Shown here piece by piece: positions 15,201-25,753 of a DNA stretch of 64,000 bases. Under the pieces are notes generated by a model. The model searched no databases and was not told where the DNA came from. It saw only the letters and a list, made by a program, of their open reading frames with translations. Origin of the DNA: Liolophura sinensis (Eukaryota; Mollusca; Polyplacophora; Chitonida; Chitonidae); NCBI RefSeq assembly GCF_032854445.1, contig NC_088301.1, positions 45,937,116 to 46,001,115 of the forward strand, given 5' to 3'. Numbering within the stretch: the first letter of the stretch is position 1; each line of letters starts with the position of its first letter. The position numbers and the translations under genes were made by a program.

Positions 15201-18200
15201 TTTAATAATCGCCCAACTGACAGATTGTTCAACTAATAAAGGTGCTTGAATGATGCCTTGTGGACTGTGAACAGTGTGTGATTTCCAGACATTGCATGAC
15301 AGTTATTTCATTCCCTTTATTGTGGTGGGGCCGAGGTGGTTAGCACGCAAGGGCAGCACAATGACCCGGGGAGCCTGTTGCCAAGGCAGGCCCTGTGAGT
15401 TCAAGTCCAGCTCACACTGGCTTCCTCTCTGGCTCCCTGGCCGTACGTGGCAAGGTCTGCCAGCAACTTGCGGATGGTCGGGGAGTTCTGCTCCGTTTCC
15501 TCCCACCACAATGCTGGCCAACACCATATATGTGAAATATTCTTGAGTAGGGCATAAAACACCAATCAAATATATAGATAAATATTGTGATATTGCTAAC
15601 AATAATCATAATGTTCTGGAGGACAGAGATAATCATGTTTATTATGATGATGAATTCCGTTTTAATGTCATAATTTTTATTTCTTTCCTTTCTTAGAAAA
15701 TTACATGAACACTTACAATCAACACAGACTTTTCCCTTGGACTGTAAAGTAATTTTTATTCTGATGTCTTTTTTAAAAGAGGAGAGTTTGATAGCATTTC
15801 CTGGTTTACTGTTTATATACCACCAACACAAGAGAGTTGCAAGACCAACATGAGGTCATGTGGGTCATGACAAGTGGGCGCTAAGTGTTCAGTTGTAGTT
15901 TGGAGTAAGAGCAAGTTTAAGAGCAATAAATGATGAACAGCGAAAGCGGTCTTTCGTGATGAACTGAGAGAAAAACTGCATTCAGTGACAGGCTAAGAGG
16001 TGAAACAAACTGAATCAACAATGCTTCATTAATGTACTCTTACTAGAACAACATAATTATGGGGAAAGATATGAATTTGTCACATACAGGTATGAAATAC
16101 AATGAAGACACACATATGATCAATGGAAAACTGGAGTTTAACAGTAACGAATATAACCTGTCAGACAAGTGCACCAGGTGGGTTTTAATCCACTCAGTGA
16201 CTTTGCAAACATTCTCAGCTGACACAATGTGGTTATCAAGTTAGCTTAGACATTCTGCCTGTGTGCTTAATACCTAATTGCTGGGAAGGGGGTGGGGGGG
16301 TGGGGGTATAATCCAGTGCATTATCATTTATGGCAATTATCCTGAGGTGTAGATACACCCCTTCTGTAAACATGGCAGGTTTTCATCAAAGACTTATTCA
16401 CCATCGATGCTTTGCTCAGACAAGCACATTTAATCATTTTGATCACAATCCCTTTCTTATACAGGAACTTCATTTTAAAAGCTACACCTCGTTGGTAAAC
16501 ATTTGTTGAATATCATTCTTTATAATCATCCAATATTAGGTAGTTAAGTTTATATAAACTCAAAATGGAATAGAAAGCAGACATTGGATAAGACACCCAA
16601 GTGTGAGTAAGTTTACTTTGTTCAGACTAGGTTCTTCTAATTTTTGGGACACCTGGTCTGCTTTATTTTACTAATATACATGTAATTGTAGCAGGGATAT
16701 TTAGTTTCTTTTTTTTTCACACGGTTAGTCCATCTAATTAGCAACATATTCATATCTTTACTTTTCTACAAAACTAAAGAGATAAATGTAACTTTTTTCT
16801 TTCAACACTACTAATATCTGTCCTAAAAATTAAAAGGATTAGAGTCCAGGCCAACTAGACATTAAATATATGTAATGAAAGGTTTATTACAGGTTTTTCT
16901 ACATGGGCTAAAGGTCTACTGGGTAGATCTATGGCCACCTGATTTTTCCAGTGAGGAAACCAAATCTTTTACACATGCATAAAAAAGAGCATAAGCTTTC
17001 CAGCAATTCTTTTTTTATAATTTGCTGATGATTTCAGAGTCAGATTTTAACTCGTACCACAGAAATTTTAGTCTTATAAAGAGCGAAATAATCACTCACG
17101 CATGGCCCATCTCAAATTAGAATCTGTGTAATGAAGGACACAACTACAGTAATACCCTCAGTCTTTATCCTTCAGTGAACAGTCAAAAATTTTGTCCTAA
17201 TTTCTTGATGGTTACCAACAACAAAACTAGACAAGAAAAACAATATTCAAACAATAACACGAATGAATTTAGAGAGCAATATAAAACATTCCTCTTACCA
17301 TGACTGGAGTGGACTTTTGTGCTCTCCTTCTAATGTTATAGCTGCCTTGTCTAATTTACAATGTCCTCCTACTTGACCAGGATTTGGAAACATGTCTTCC
17401 CTGTACCTGAAACATGAAGGAGGAAATCCTTAATACAACTGAGCATGTACTTAAGGGACCTCAAATATTTTTGAAAAAATAAATACTTCACAGTACCACT
17501 TCTAGAAATTATGGATTTGAATAAAGAAATATTTATCTTATTGTTTAATTGTCAGACTAAGGAACTTTTCATTTATATGATGAGAGTCATACCAGTAAAA
17601 AAGGTATCAAAATGCTAACCCTAGATTTGAATGAACATATATTTATTTTATTGTTTAATGTCATACTGAGGAATTTTGCACTTATATTATGCAAATCATA
17701 TTGGTCATTTAGGCACCTGTAAAAGTTATCAAAATGTCCTTGTATCTTATTTCACTGTGCTTTTATTATTTATTCTTTTTTTTTTTTTTGGACCAAATAT
17801 TTAAATGTCAAATCTGACCTGTCCTGGTGGTCTGCAAAATTGGCCCCCTTGAAATCCATGTATAAATTTTTTGCTCTACAAAATCTGAAATATCGGACAC
17901 ATTCCAGCGAAGAATCTTTCTGAAAATACATGTGAAGATTACATAATACTGGATGATAATGATTAAAGTCTTAACCAAGTTACATCTGAATAATACCCAC
18001 ACACACCTTTGGCCATCTTCCCTAACAGGTATTAGACTGGTCAACATAGTGGAACAAACAGAGAGACATGTTTATTAGCAGAACACAGAAAACATAATAA
18101 ATATAGCAAATTACTAACAGAAACAAACTGAACATATGTTACAGTTCTACACGTTAAAAAATGTTTACACCAACGTAAACTTTAACAGATCTAAGCTTTG

Positions 18201-20969
18201 TCACAAGCATTCACATTAAGGTTTAGTAATTAACCATCATAAAAACCATAAATGTGTTTAACAAACCTCAGACTGTGGGTGGCAGAAAGTTTTTAGTTCT
18301 TGTTTTCTGTCAACAATATATCCAAAATCTGCTTGTCTCCAAAATGTATCGATTTGTTCTTTCTTTTCTTTCATCCTATGGGGAAGATTAAACTTTATCA
18401 ACAAGCGTTTTCTTTTTACATACTTTTATAAATGCTGATACCTTCTAATGAACAGAAAGAATAATGTCACAGGTGTCTCTAATACATGAATCTATTTGAT
18501 GCCAATGTTAACTGGCTGCATTCACTTAATATACATGATATATGGTTTACACACTATACTGGCAGTCGTGACAGTTTTCCATGTATAACCTCTGTGATGT
18601 ACCATGGGCCATATATAGCATTCTGGAAGTTTGCAGAGCTATATAGCTTATGAACACACTTTTGAAAAAGTCCAAACAAAAGCAAAAAGTGACGATAATA
18701 GACTACTGGTTTATGGACCTGTCACCATCATAATTTCAAGTAACTTCAGGAATGGAATCTTAAACCTCTGACTGGTTTCTGGCACAGAGTACAGGAACAG
18801 TACAGGTCATGCAATGTACCTGGCAGACTGGTATACACCTATTATCTAAAATAAGCCAGCGCCCCATCACCTACATTAACTGTGATACTCACCAGCCTCT
18901 GCTATCGCTTGGGCATTCTGGATAGCCTAAACGGTGTGCCACAGGACAGTTTTTTTCATATCCCCAGCATCTTTTTTCCAACAGAAGTGACTGATAAATA
19001 CAGAAATACAGGGCGACTTTTTATCGATAAAGGAAACCTGAGTGTCCAGGGTAAACCATCCTCCTTTGCTAAGTGAAGTACAGAAATGCATACAATGTTG
19101 GTGGAAGACACTGCATGTGGTCCTCAATGAACGCTAATTGGTGAAACTGCCCATATGCACATCATTGACTGTTCATTGTCACCAAGGCAAATCAAAGCAG
19201 TGAGAGCAAAAAATCCACAAATTCTATGTGAAAGGCTGGTTTTGAACCAGTGCTTCAGGTGTACTAGCAATTAAAAGGCAACAAACTTTGACCACATTTT
19301 ACCACTGGACTGCAACTGACAAACAGGTGTTCAATTTGTCAAGTTTAGAACTCATACACATGTATCATGCAGAAACAAAATGTGAACGAAAACAGACTGA
19401 CAGACGGATGGAGGAACCTGAACAAAAAGCAATGCCAAGCAAGGTTTCATGACAAGAGTTTCTATAACAAATATATTCCCATAATGTTCCCATATTAAAT
19501 CAGTGTTCAATCAATCCATGAAATGAAGATAACATATGCAAAAAAAAAAAAAAAAAAACACATGAAAAATCACACAAACAGAAAGACGAATAAAAACCTG
19601 AATAAAAAGCAATCCAAAACAGAGTGATTTCTATACCAAATCTGAGATCAATTTCTTCAAGATTTTGATGGAAGATATAATGCAGTAAGGAAAACTTAAA
19701 CAAACACACTGACAGGACTGACAGTCAGAGGATTCGAAAGACTCTAAATAACAAAGAAATCTCAAGCATAGGCATCATGAAAAACGATTCACATACCAAA
19801 TCTAATATAAATCTATCTGGCATGAATGAAAATTATCATGCAGAAACCAATAATGGTATGGATGGACAAGCTGTATTAGCAGTATGTATATAAGGGTATC
19901 ATTTATGCAATCTACTATTTTAACTCACTCTCACTATACTAACTACAAATATATTAGATCACCATTAACAACACATAAATGTTCACTGGGGTAAGCGAAC
20001 TGACTCTCCAGAAATGTGCTCTTCCCGAATATGTTTGGTTTTCTGAAATTTTTTTTTCTTCTTCTCTTTTCTCAGAAAGTACATGTAAATTTCATAAAAA
20101 TCCCTTTTTCTCTAAATGCTTTAATGAACTATAGTAAACGACTTAAGATTTCTCACCAAAACTTGCATTATTAGAGGCAAATAAATATCATGAATCGTTA
20201 CTTTTGGTGATGAAGCTTACAGCACAGTTGCATCACCCAAAAACTTTGAGAAATTTGATCAATATGCATTTACATCTAATTCAAACTCATACTTTCTAAA
20301 GCTTGTGTTAGTAGCATTCATATAGCCCTTACATAAAATTTTTGACCATCAGTTTCACGGTAATTATTTTTGTTCCCAAAGTTCCAATATTTAGTCCACC
20401 TAGCAGAATTGTTTATGAATATTAGTAACACTTATTTTTTACACCAGTTACGTCATTCTGCAAAACACAGGGAACCACTTCCCCAGCCATGGGCAGGCAT
20501 TGCTAATCCCATATACATATGCTCTTGGGCAATGACCATAGCTAACACAGTGAAATGAAGTAGAACATGTTACCACAAACTTTAATGCATTGGGTGCAGT
20601 CCTAAACAATAACCTAAGTTAAACTGGATAACTTAATATACATGATGTACACATGAAAATCTTTCAATCTTGCTGTCTGAATTCATATAAGTAGTTCTCA
20701 AGCTCAGCAATACTTAAAAGGCAGTCTCATTTTATCAGTTAGTCATACTTAAAAATTACATATATTAAAGTTTTCATACCTTAAAAGGGCAACTATCATC
20801 CTTTTCACACTGTCGCTTGAGGTCTGGACAGTTTTCAAAAAAGAATGGAATGTGCTCATCAGGAAGATTGATTAAAATTCCACTTCACATCACCAGAATT
20901 TAAAAACTGGAGGCAGGAACTCAATGTTGCAAGAATTAGTGGCAAAGATGGTCCCTGCTTCATTTTAAT
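230..20969 (-). CDS. EOGT: EGF domain-specific O-linked N-acetylglucosamine transferase (partial; C-terminal exons beyond window)
   Basis: EOGT is a GT61-family enzyme of the ER lumen. It transfers GlcNAc from UDP-GlcNAc to Ser/Thr on EGF repeats of Notch-type and matrix proteins. I rebuilt it from 13 minus-strand exons with GT/AG borders and consistent phases: 20780-20969 (ATG at 20963), 18893-18990, 18267-18375, 17819-17919, 17299-17406, 7225-7331, 4932-5035, 4083-4175, 3558-3629, 3253-3339, 2514-2582, 1995-2056 and 230-257. The pieces line up in order with vertebrate EOGT as I know it: [54 protein letters not shown], the hallmark [58 protein letters not shown] and FIEQLK. About 400 residues are here. 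The final GT61 segment (the region holding MHGAGL in vertebrates) and the C-terminal ER-retention tail lie below position 1. The first coding exon contains a frame break (separate entry). Identity is near certain. Confidence 0.95.
1242..1452 (-). mobile_element. tRNA-derived SINE, internally deleted
   Basis: Read on the minus strand, it has a tRNA-like head (GGTTAGCACGC-like A box, GTTCAAGTCCAGC-like B box), the shared body and a tail of TAAA units. The plus strand shows TATTTATTTATTTGATTGG followed by ATATTTCACTTATATGACGG. It lacks about 50 bp of the middle (the AAACCGGGCAGAGCCC-like segment) that the copy at 4409 keeps. It lies beyond the 3' side of the EOGT exon at 1995, in an intron. Confidence 0.85.
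2728..2945 (+). repeat. Dispersed repeat R2, copy 1
   Basis: Shares long matching stretches with 8428-8662, including GAAGGCATCAGACATGAC, CCAGTCACATTA and GTGCCAAGCAC. Near its end is a tRNA B-box-like AGGTTTGATCCTGGGTC. It has no coding capacity, so it is probably a non-autonomous element. Confidence 0.7.
4409..4656 (-). mobile_element. tRNA-derived SINE, near full length
   Basis: Minus-strand copy running from the TATTTATTTATTTGATTGATG tail (plus-strand view) to the tRNA-like head ending CACCTCGGCCCC. It retains the GGTGGGTGGAAACCGGGCAG middle. It lies in an EOGT intron between the exons at 4083 and 4932. Confidence 0.9.
5940..6745 (+). repeat. About 170-bp tandem (satellite-like) repeat, 4-5 units
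   Basis: The marker ATCTATTTATATAGTATA or a close variant recurs near 6049, 6227, 6396 and 6561, spaced about 178, 169 and 165 bp. Each unit also carries GGCTATCTGGTTACC, AAAATGGACAAATG, TATCCACCAA and ATTAAAACTGT. A 16-bp palindrome, AACAAACGCGTTTGTT (918-933 of the 5 kb block, i.e. 5918-5933), sits just before the array. Intronic in EOGT. Confidence 0.85.
8428..8662 (+). repeat. Dispersed repeat R2, copy 2
   Basis: Second copy of R2 in the same orientation, 5.7 kb away, with many substitutions. It ends TAGGTTTCATCCCAGGGTCTC. Located in the long EOGT intron. Confidence 0.7.
9059..9093 (-). mobile_element. SINE 3' tail fragment
   Basis: Only the TATTTATTTGATTGATG / TTTTACACCATAC end of the same SINE family remains. 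This looks like a 5'-truncated insertion or a deletion remnant. Confidence 0.55.
9983..10178 (+). repeat. Flanking direct repeat of the copia remnant (LTR or leader), left
   Basis: Matches 15803-16001 in the same orientation. Both show ACCAACACA, AGAGTTRCAAGA, GTGTTCAGTTGTA, GATGAACAGCGAAAG-like and GTGATGAACTGAG stretches. The gag-like frame starts right after it, and GTGTTGGTAG at 10171-10180 could be the primer-binding area. It is likely LTR-derived sequence, but terminal TG/CA ends and target duplications are not clear. Confidence 0.5.
10181..11951 (+). pseudogene. Decayed Ty1/copia-type retroelement (gag, protease, start of reverse transcriptase)
   Basis: Successive fragments in shifting frames: a copia gag-like block at 10181-10501 ([19 protein letters not shown], a UBN2-type pattern); then MKSALKIIF in another frame; a cysteine/histidine-bearing stretch near 10710-10770 ([17 protein letters not shown]); an aspartic-protease-like VIDTAC at about 10875; and reverse-transcriptase start residues around 11745-11840 ([13 protein letters not shown]). 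Stops and frame changes lie between all blocks, so it is inactive. The RT is cut off where the minisatellite begins, and no RNase H or integrase remnant was recognised after it. Confidence 0.8.
11980..13455 (+). repeat. 37-bp minisatellite, about 40 units
   Basis: Head-to-tail units read CACTGGTTGATCCAGCAGT then ATAGTGGTGCCCATGTCT. Variants alternate (CAGTGG or CACTGG, CAGCAG or CAGCTG, CCCATG or CCCAGG). The core ACTGG...CCAGCAGT can form an imperfect hairpin. A block of about 190 bp starting near 12698 recurs exactly 370 bp (10 units) later. The array starts right after the RT fragment. The open frame across 11932-12171 is a by-product of the repeat. Confidence 0.97.
15327..15584 (+). mobile_element. 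tRNA-derived SINE, near full length
   Basis: Starts GGGGCCGAGGTGGTTAGCAC (A-box-like), has GAGTTCAAGTCCAGC (B-box-like), and ends GTGAAATATTCTTGAG, then ACCAATCAAATATATAG and a TAAATA tail. The RNA polymerase III promoter boxes show it is tRNA-derived. It lies in the large EOGT intron, opposite to the gene's direction. Confidence 0.92.
15803..16001 (+). repeat. Flanking direct repeat of the copia remnant (LTR or leader), right
   Basis: Second copy of the 9983-10178 block, about 5.8 kb away and on the same strand. This spacing suits a copia element whose interior has been rearranged by the minisatellite and a SINE. It could also be a fragment of a separate insertion. Confidence 0.5.
16283..16306 (+). 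other. Guanine-run tract (possible G-quadruplex)
   Basis: GGGAAGGGGGTGGGGGGGTG followed by GGGG gives four G-runs with 1-2 nt loops on the plus strand, inside the long EOGT intron (template strand of that gene). Confidence 0.5.
17513..17735. repeat. Two-copy tandem of an old SINE-tail-like sequence
   Basis: Diverged copies start near 17513 and 17623, about 110 bp apart. Both contain GATTTGAAT, TATTGTTTAAT, GAGGAAT/AAGGAAC and a CATTTATATGATG-like stretch, and end in TATCAAAATG. The inner part resembles the minus-strand view of the SINE tail. Located between EOGT exons 17299 and 17819. Confidence 0.5.
20780..20969 (-). CDS. EOGT: EOGT first coding exon: signal peptide, with an internal frame break
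   Basis: The acceptor TTTGCAG lies directly upstream, and the ATG is at 20963, so the leader is spliced from an upstream non-coding exon. The ATG frame begins [20 protein letters not shown], a good hydrophobic signal peptide, but it reaches TGA after residue 34. The conserved [15 protein letters not shown] segment, which continues in phase into the donor at 20779, is in a frame offset by one base. From the ATG to the first base of the last codon (20782) is 181 nt. The shift lies close to the T-run at about 20870-20880, where one extra base accounts for it. A sequencing or assembly error is the simplest reading; a genuine null allele or an unrecognised upstream start are alternatives. The donor GTATGA follows codon AAG. 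Confidence 0.8.
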
Positions 20970-21399
20970 CTGCAAATTAAAAGAATACTGCATTATGCAT
21001 GTACCACACACACACACACAAATATTTATATATATGCCTACTATTGTGTATAATGTACATGTAATTAACATAATCATCTGTAACACCTAGATCCACAGGT
21101 AGCAGTAATTCATAACATTAAATTCTGTCACTTTGTAAATTACTATTGGCCTTATCAGTAAGGATTCATCTACCAAAATGTGTTAAATATACTGTACTTC
21201 GCCTCAAGTTTACAATTTTTCAAGTGAAGCATTTTGCTTGACACTGATTCATCCACCTTACATGGCAAGATGGTAATCAATGTGATGTTTAAATAATTTT
21301 TTTATCAGAAAAACTTAACAGTTAGCACCAAACCAGCAATTTAAGGCTTTCAAGTTAAAATTACATTGTTACAAATTTTATGTGAAATACAGTACTCAC

Positions 21400-22700
21400 T
21401 CCTTAACTTTGCAACCAACCATAAGAAAACATGGCCTAACCCTTTTCGTGTGCGTCAGTAGTAACACTGTAGCTCAAATGTGACCGACACAATTGGCATG
21501 CGAACTCTTATGAACATTTGTTCAATCTCTCAACGTCCAGTCAGTAGGACTGACTCTACATGTACAACAGATTTGGAGGTCTACCTTCATAAATAAACAC
21601 TATAAACTCGTGAGCGACATTTTATAAACAGCTAGCATAACTAGTAATGTGGGCTATATCCAACTTTCATTGATCGTCTATTGGCCGATGTTATCCTGCA
21701 GCATGGGAATGGCACCTCCACTGTGTTTATGTCAAATGATGTGCATTGCATATGAACGAACACTTGTTTATCCACGTGTCAAATAGTTTGATGCACATGT
21801 AGCCAGGTTGCAGTTGCACATCACCACAGCATTAAGCTCCACGAGTTATCCTATGACATGCTTCCATGCAAACTGTCAGGGCCATTCTAATCTCTCCTAC
21901 CTTAACTTATTCACCGCTGATAACTCACTCCCTTTTTTCAGCGTGCTATATTCAAAAACACATATACGTGCACTTCTCCCGCGTTACCGATCCATAACTC
22001 TTTCCGGGTTTCTGAGTCTCGAGTAAACTCGCATATTCTCGCGTGTGTTTCACCTCCTGATGTCATTTTCATCCAATCAGTTTCTCGCATTGCTTTTGCG
22101 TCGCTCTAACCGGGTCACAACCTCTGACCTTTATGCTTGAGTGTCTGAACGTCGTGGTGGTGAATATTATCTAATTTATCTGCAATTTCAGCCCGTAAGT
22201 ATAAATTCGTTTCTTCTAACGCTGAATCTAATAATTTTTCGTTCATTGTCGTGATCATGGGTACGGCAATGGGGTGGAATCGCCCCCAATCGCCGTAGAA
22301 CCCATGTCTTCCTGGGAAGCCGCCATAAATTTTCATCTGTCGTTACAGAAAATCAGTCGTTTTACAGGGATATTTGCCTCGTAACGTTCAGATCGTCAGG
22401 TATTTTGGGTTGCCGTTTACGTCACATATGAATCCTATCAAATAGAGCAGTGTATGCGGCGACGTGGTGAGGTAAAAATGCCCGAAGATATGTGTATCTG
22501 TGGAGTCTCGACTGACAGACGATGGTAGACACATGGAAAGAGAAGTGCATGACCTTCGCCTGTTTGTGTACCGTGACACTCCCGCGGCGGTCACGGCGAA
22601 AACCGTTTTTATGTTTCCTCACTGTTGTCATCCATTTAAATGTATAACATCTTTTAAAAAATGCCGTTTATATCGGACTGTGCAATTGCATTGTGGATTA
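21400..22700. promoter_or_regulatory. Probable divergent promoter area for EOGT and NR2C
   Basis: CpG dinucleotides and GC-rich words (CTCGCGTG, CCCGCGGCGG, GACGTGGTG) cluster here, against an otherwise CpG-poor and AT-rich background. The first EOGT coding exon has an acceptor just before its ATG, so its cap site lies upstream in this direction. NR2C likewise needs an upstream 5' UTR exon. No TATA box or initiator could be fixed. This is inference from composition and gene direction. Confidence 0.35.
22129..22336 (-). other. Unassigned open frame in the CpG-rich area, possible 5' exon or upstream ORF
   Basis: An ATG at 22336 opens a frame beginning MKIYGGFPGRHGFYGDWGRF, unlike the AT-biased random frames elsewhere. 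It meets a plausible donor (AAAG then GTCAGA) at 22129/22128. Joined to the EOGT acceptor it would hit a stop at once, so it would be an upstream ORF in the EOGT leader. Alternatively it is the first exon of an unrecognised minus-strand gene. I do not recognise the protein. Confidence 0.2.
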
Positions 22701-24833
22701 AACGTTATTTATATTTGAAGAATGGGTAGATGGTAAGGGAAATATTTTATCGGCCCCACGGATGACCTTTATCCTTTTGCATATGCACTGTACACCGCAG
22801 AGGCCAGCCGAGGCCCCCTTGGGTTGTCTGCATTAATTATGCTAAGCCTTGATGACATTAATAATGATGTACACATGTAATAATAATATGAAAACAGGTA
22901 GACTTGCATATTGGCTACTCAAGAAATAGCCATTTCTGACACGGTAGTGGCGTAAGGAGAACATTCAGTCCACTCTTGAACTATGTGTCCGGCTGTAGCA
23001 TGATAGAGATCACATCCTCATACCTGGACATCGGGTTCAATATAGGAAGCATGTCTCTGAAAGGGGAAAGGTTAAATGAATGTAGGTCACTGATTTTTTT
23101 CGTCTTATTGATTGCAATAGTATTTGTGCATGTATTTTTACTACTGTATAGCATATTAATCCATGGGAAACAAAATTGCCATTGTCCTTTGACAACTTCA
23201 GTTTCATGCACATTATGTATTTCTATGATTTTATGCAATTTTAAATTGTGTATTTTCAAAAATTCTTGATTAACAGTAAGAATTTATTTTGTCAGGTCTA
23301 CATTGTTTTCCGGACAATCACATACAATATTTAAATGCATAGTAAAGAGTTATGTACTCTAATTATGTACTACAATAAGCATTTTATGTGTGAATATGTG
23401 TGGACATGTATTCAAGTATTTACCCAAAATTGCATGTGACCGCAGGTGTGCTATAATATTTTTGGCAAAGTATAATAGCCCAGAGATCATTAAGAACAAA
23501 ATATTAGTGCCGTAAATCTTTAATTGACCAGTATACCATAAATATATAACTCTAAATGCAACAGCAATTTAAAATCATAATTCATGACTTTTTGAAGGGA
23601 AACTTATTGTTCAGGTAAGAGCATGTATGGCTCTCACAAAAATCACAAAATAAATGAAGTGTTCTATTATGTCATTTAATGTATGCTATTATATCTAGTT
23701 TGTTGAGAACTTATATATACATGTACTTGTAGTATCTTTCACAGGATTAGAGATTTTATGGTGTAGATACATGAAATGTACTGACATCGTGGAAAGCTTT
23801 AGTTTCATTGTATTTGCCCATACGTCAGACAAGTTGCAGTGAAAATCAAAGCTAATTTGACTTAGAGTTTGGCAACTGTTGAACAGTAATGCTTGTGTCC
23901 TGTAGTTTATAGTTTTACTAACTAGTCTATGCATGAAAACTGTATTAGCTATCAGCTGTACTGCTGTATTGGCTTTGTTTTGAACTTTGTTTTAATATGC
24001 TTCCTGGTTTGAATTACACTTTGAACCAGGATAATTTTGGATCCCTTGTATTAGCCTGGTTGATGTGTTTATTTTACGAAAAACATGTACTTATCATTAT
24101 TTTTTTTTTCTTTTTAACTGGTATCAACATCAATAGAGAAACAGTCGGCTGGGACCTGTTCCATGGTTTCATGGGGATATTTGAAATTTCTTATTTGGCC
24201 ACCGGTGAGATACTGATGATGTAATGCATGTAATTTGATGAGGTACATATACCATTACATGATCTGACGGAGGTTGCGGAATATTACTGATAAGATAACA
24301 CTGAAGCGACATATATGTAAATGATTCTCCTTAGTCTTATCAGTCTTCATGCCATCATGTTACCTGAAGCCACCACATCAGAGATTCACTCAGAATGTTA
24401 ATGTACATATGATGATCAATTTCATTCGTTGATTTGGTTGTTGTTTAATACCATACTGAAGACACATGCATTACTACATATCCATGTACTAGGCGTTAGT
24501 AGTTCATGTTGAGTACGTTAGTAGTTCATGTTCACATATAGGTTAAATGAAAAAAACAAAACAAAACAAAAAAAAAACCAGTATATACCATTGATCTTTA
24601 GATTATGTTGCATATATATTTATGTTGACTACATGTACAGAATTTTTTTTTTCATATACAGTACTGTTAAGATTTATGTGATTGAACTGAAATGAAAAAA
24701 GAAGATGAATAAACAGTTAAAAATACTTACATGTAAGTATGTGTGAATACATACACATACATATTTTCATAGACAAATGTGTTGATGGGCGTAGAGGAGG
24801 TTTATGAAATATCGGTATGTAACATTTAAATTC

Positions 24834-24884
24834 AGGTCACCAGACTCACCTGGCGAACTGGAAAGGTGACAGTTCACAAGGTCA
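24834..24884 (+). promoter_or_regulatory. Cluster of nuclear-receptor half-sites including a DR1
   Basis: AGGTCA at 24834-24839 is followed by AGGTGA (24864-24869), one base, AGTTCA (24871-24876), two bases, and AGGTCA (24879-24884). The AGGTGAcAGTTCA pair is a DR1, the type TR2/TR4 and RXR-partnered receptors bind. It lies upstream of the NR2C coding exons. Function is inference. Confidence 0.35.
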
Positions 24885-25753
24885 GACTAGTCACACCTGG
24901 ATCAGATCAAGCCTGTGGCATTTCCGTCCTTTTGGCTTGATTTTTGTGATAAAAACCAAATTTATACACTTTCTTAGTCATATCTCGAGAAAGACTAAAG
25001 TCGTTTGCCAAAGTGCAGTGGACTGTGTACATGTACATATAGTTTCCAGGTCAGTGTTATATATGATGGAAATTTAGTAAAAAAAAAAAATTTACAAGCA
25101 CCAGTCCGGACATAACGCCGGTGAATGTATGGTTGGTTTACGTGAAATATTGTAAACATAGCAACTGTACATATAGTTCAGATATATAATTTTGAGGGAA
25201 TACTTTAGAGCACAGATACGTGAATGAATAACTCCTGATTTGTTGGCTGGTCTTATGATTTTTGTAAAGTAATGCAAAATTATGCTGTATTTTTACTGCA
25301 ACACTGTAATTCACCTAAAGTTAATGACATATATAGCAACATATGTTGTTTGATTCCGATTGATTCTTCCACCTTTTAGGGCCACTTCAGAATTATTTGT
25401 AAAGTTGGACAAATTTTTTAGCAGAAAAAATTAGGTATTGGGCTCAAAAAAATAATTGTAAGGCTTTTACATGTATGTGTAACTGAAAGTGCATTTTTAC
25501 TTGCCAAAATTAAGGTGAAGCACAGTATTTGTTTTTGGCACATTTGAATATTAGATAATTTATTTACATTCCTAAAGAGATCATACTCATCTTGTTAAAT
25601 GGTGCCTTATTTATTTACAAGGAAATGTTATTCGTTAGTTAAAGACAATAAAAGCACCCAGTAAGCTTCATTTATTGTCAGCCTATATTTGTAAAGCTTA
25701 ACCTTAGCAGTGGAAAAGGTCATGCATGCGATAGGCGGCAAGAAATGAACTTT

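Larger units (their letters stand above)
7332..17298. other. Long EOGT intron (about 10 kb) filled with repeats
   Basis: The minus-strand donor GTAAGA is at 17298 and the acceptor CACAG is at 7332-7336. Contents from low to high coordinates: a second copy of dispersed repeat R2, a short SINE tail at 9059-9093, decayed copia coding sequence (10181-11951) with related 5' and 3' flanks, a 37-bp minisatellite (11980-13455), a nearly full SINE (15327-15584) and a guanine-run tract (16283-16306). No conserved coding exon was found inside on either strand. The stretches 7340-8420, 13460-15320 and 16310-17290 show nothing I can identify. Confidence 0.85.

Noticed and set aside
15327..15420. tRNA-like A and B boxes suggesting a tRNA gene
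   Set aside because: No complete cloverleaf or anticodon arm. The sequence continues into a SINE body present in several copies.
15274..15831. Overlapping frames of 90-139 residues on both strands
   Set aside because: They run through the SINE at 15327-15584 and flanking sequence. The apparent composition comes from the GC-richer SINE body.
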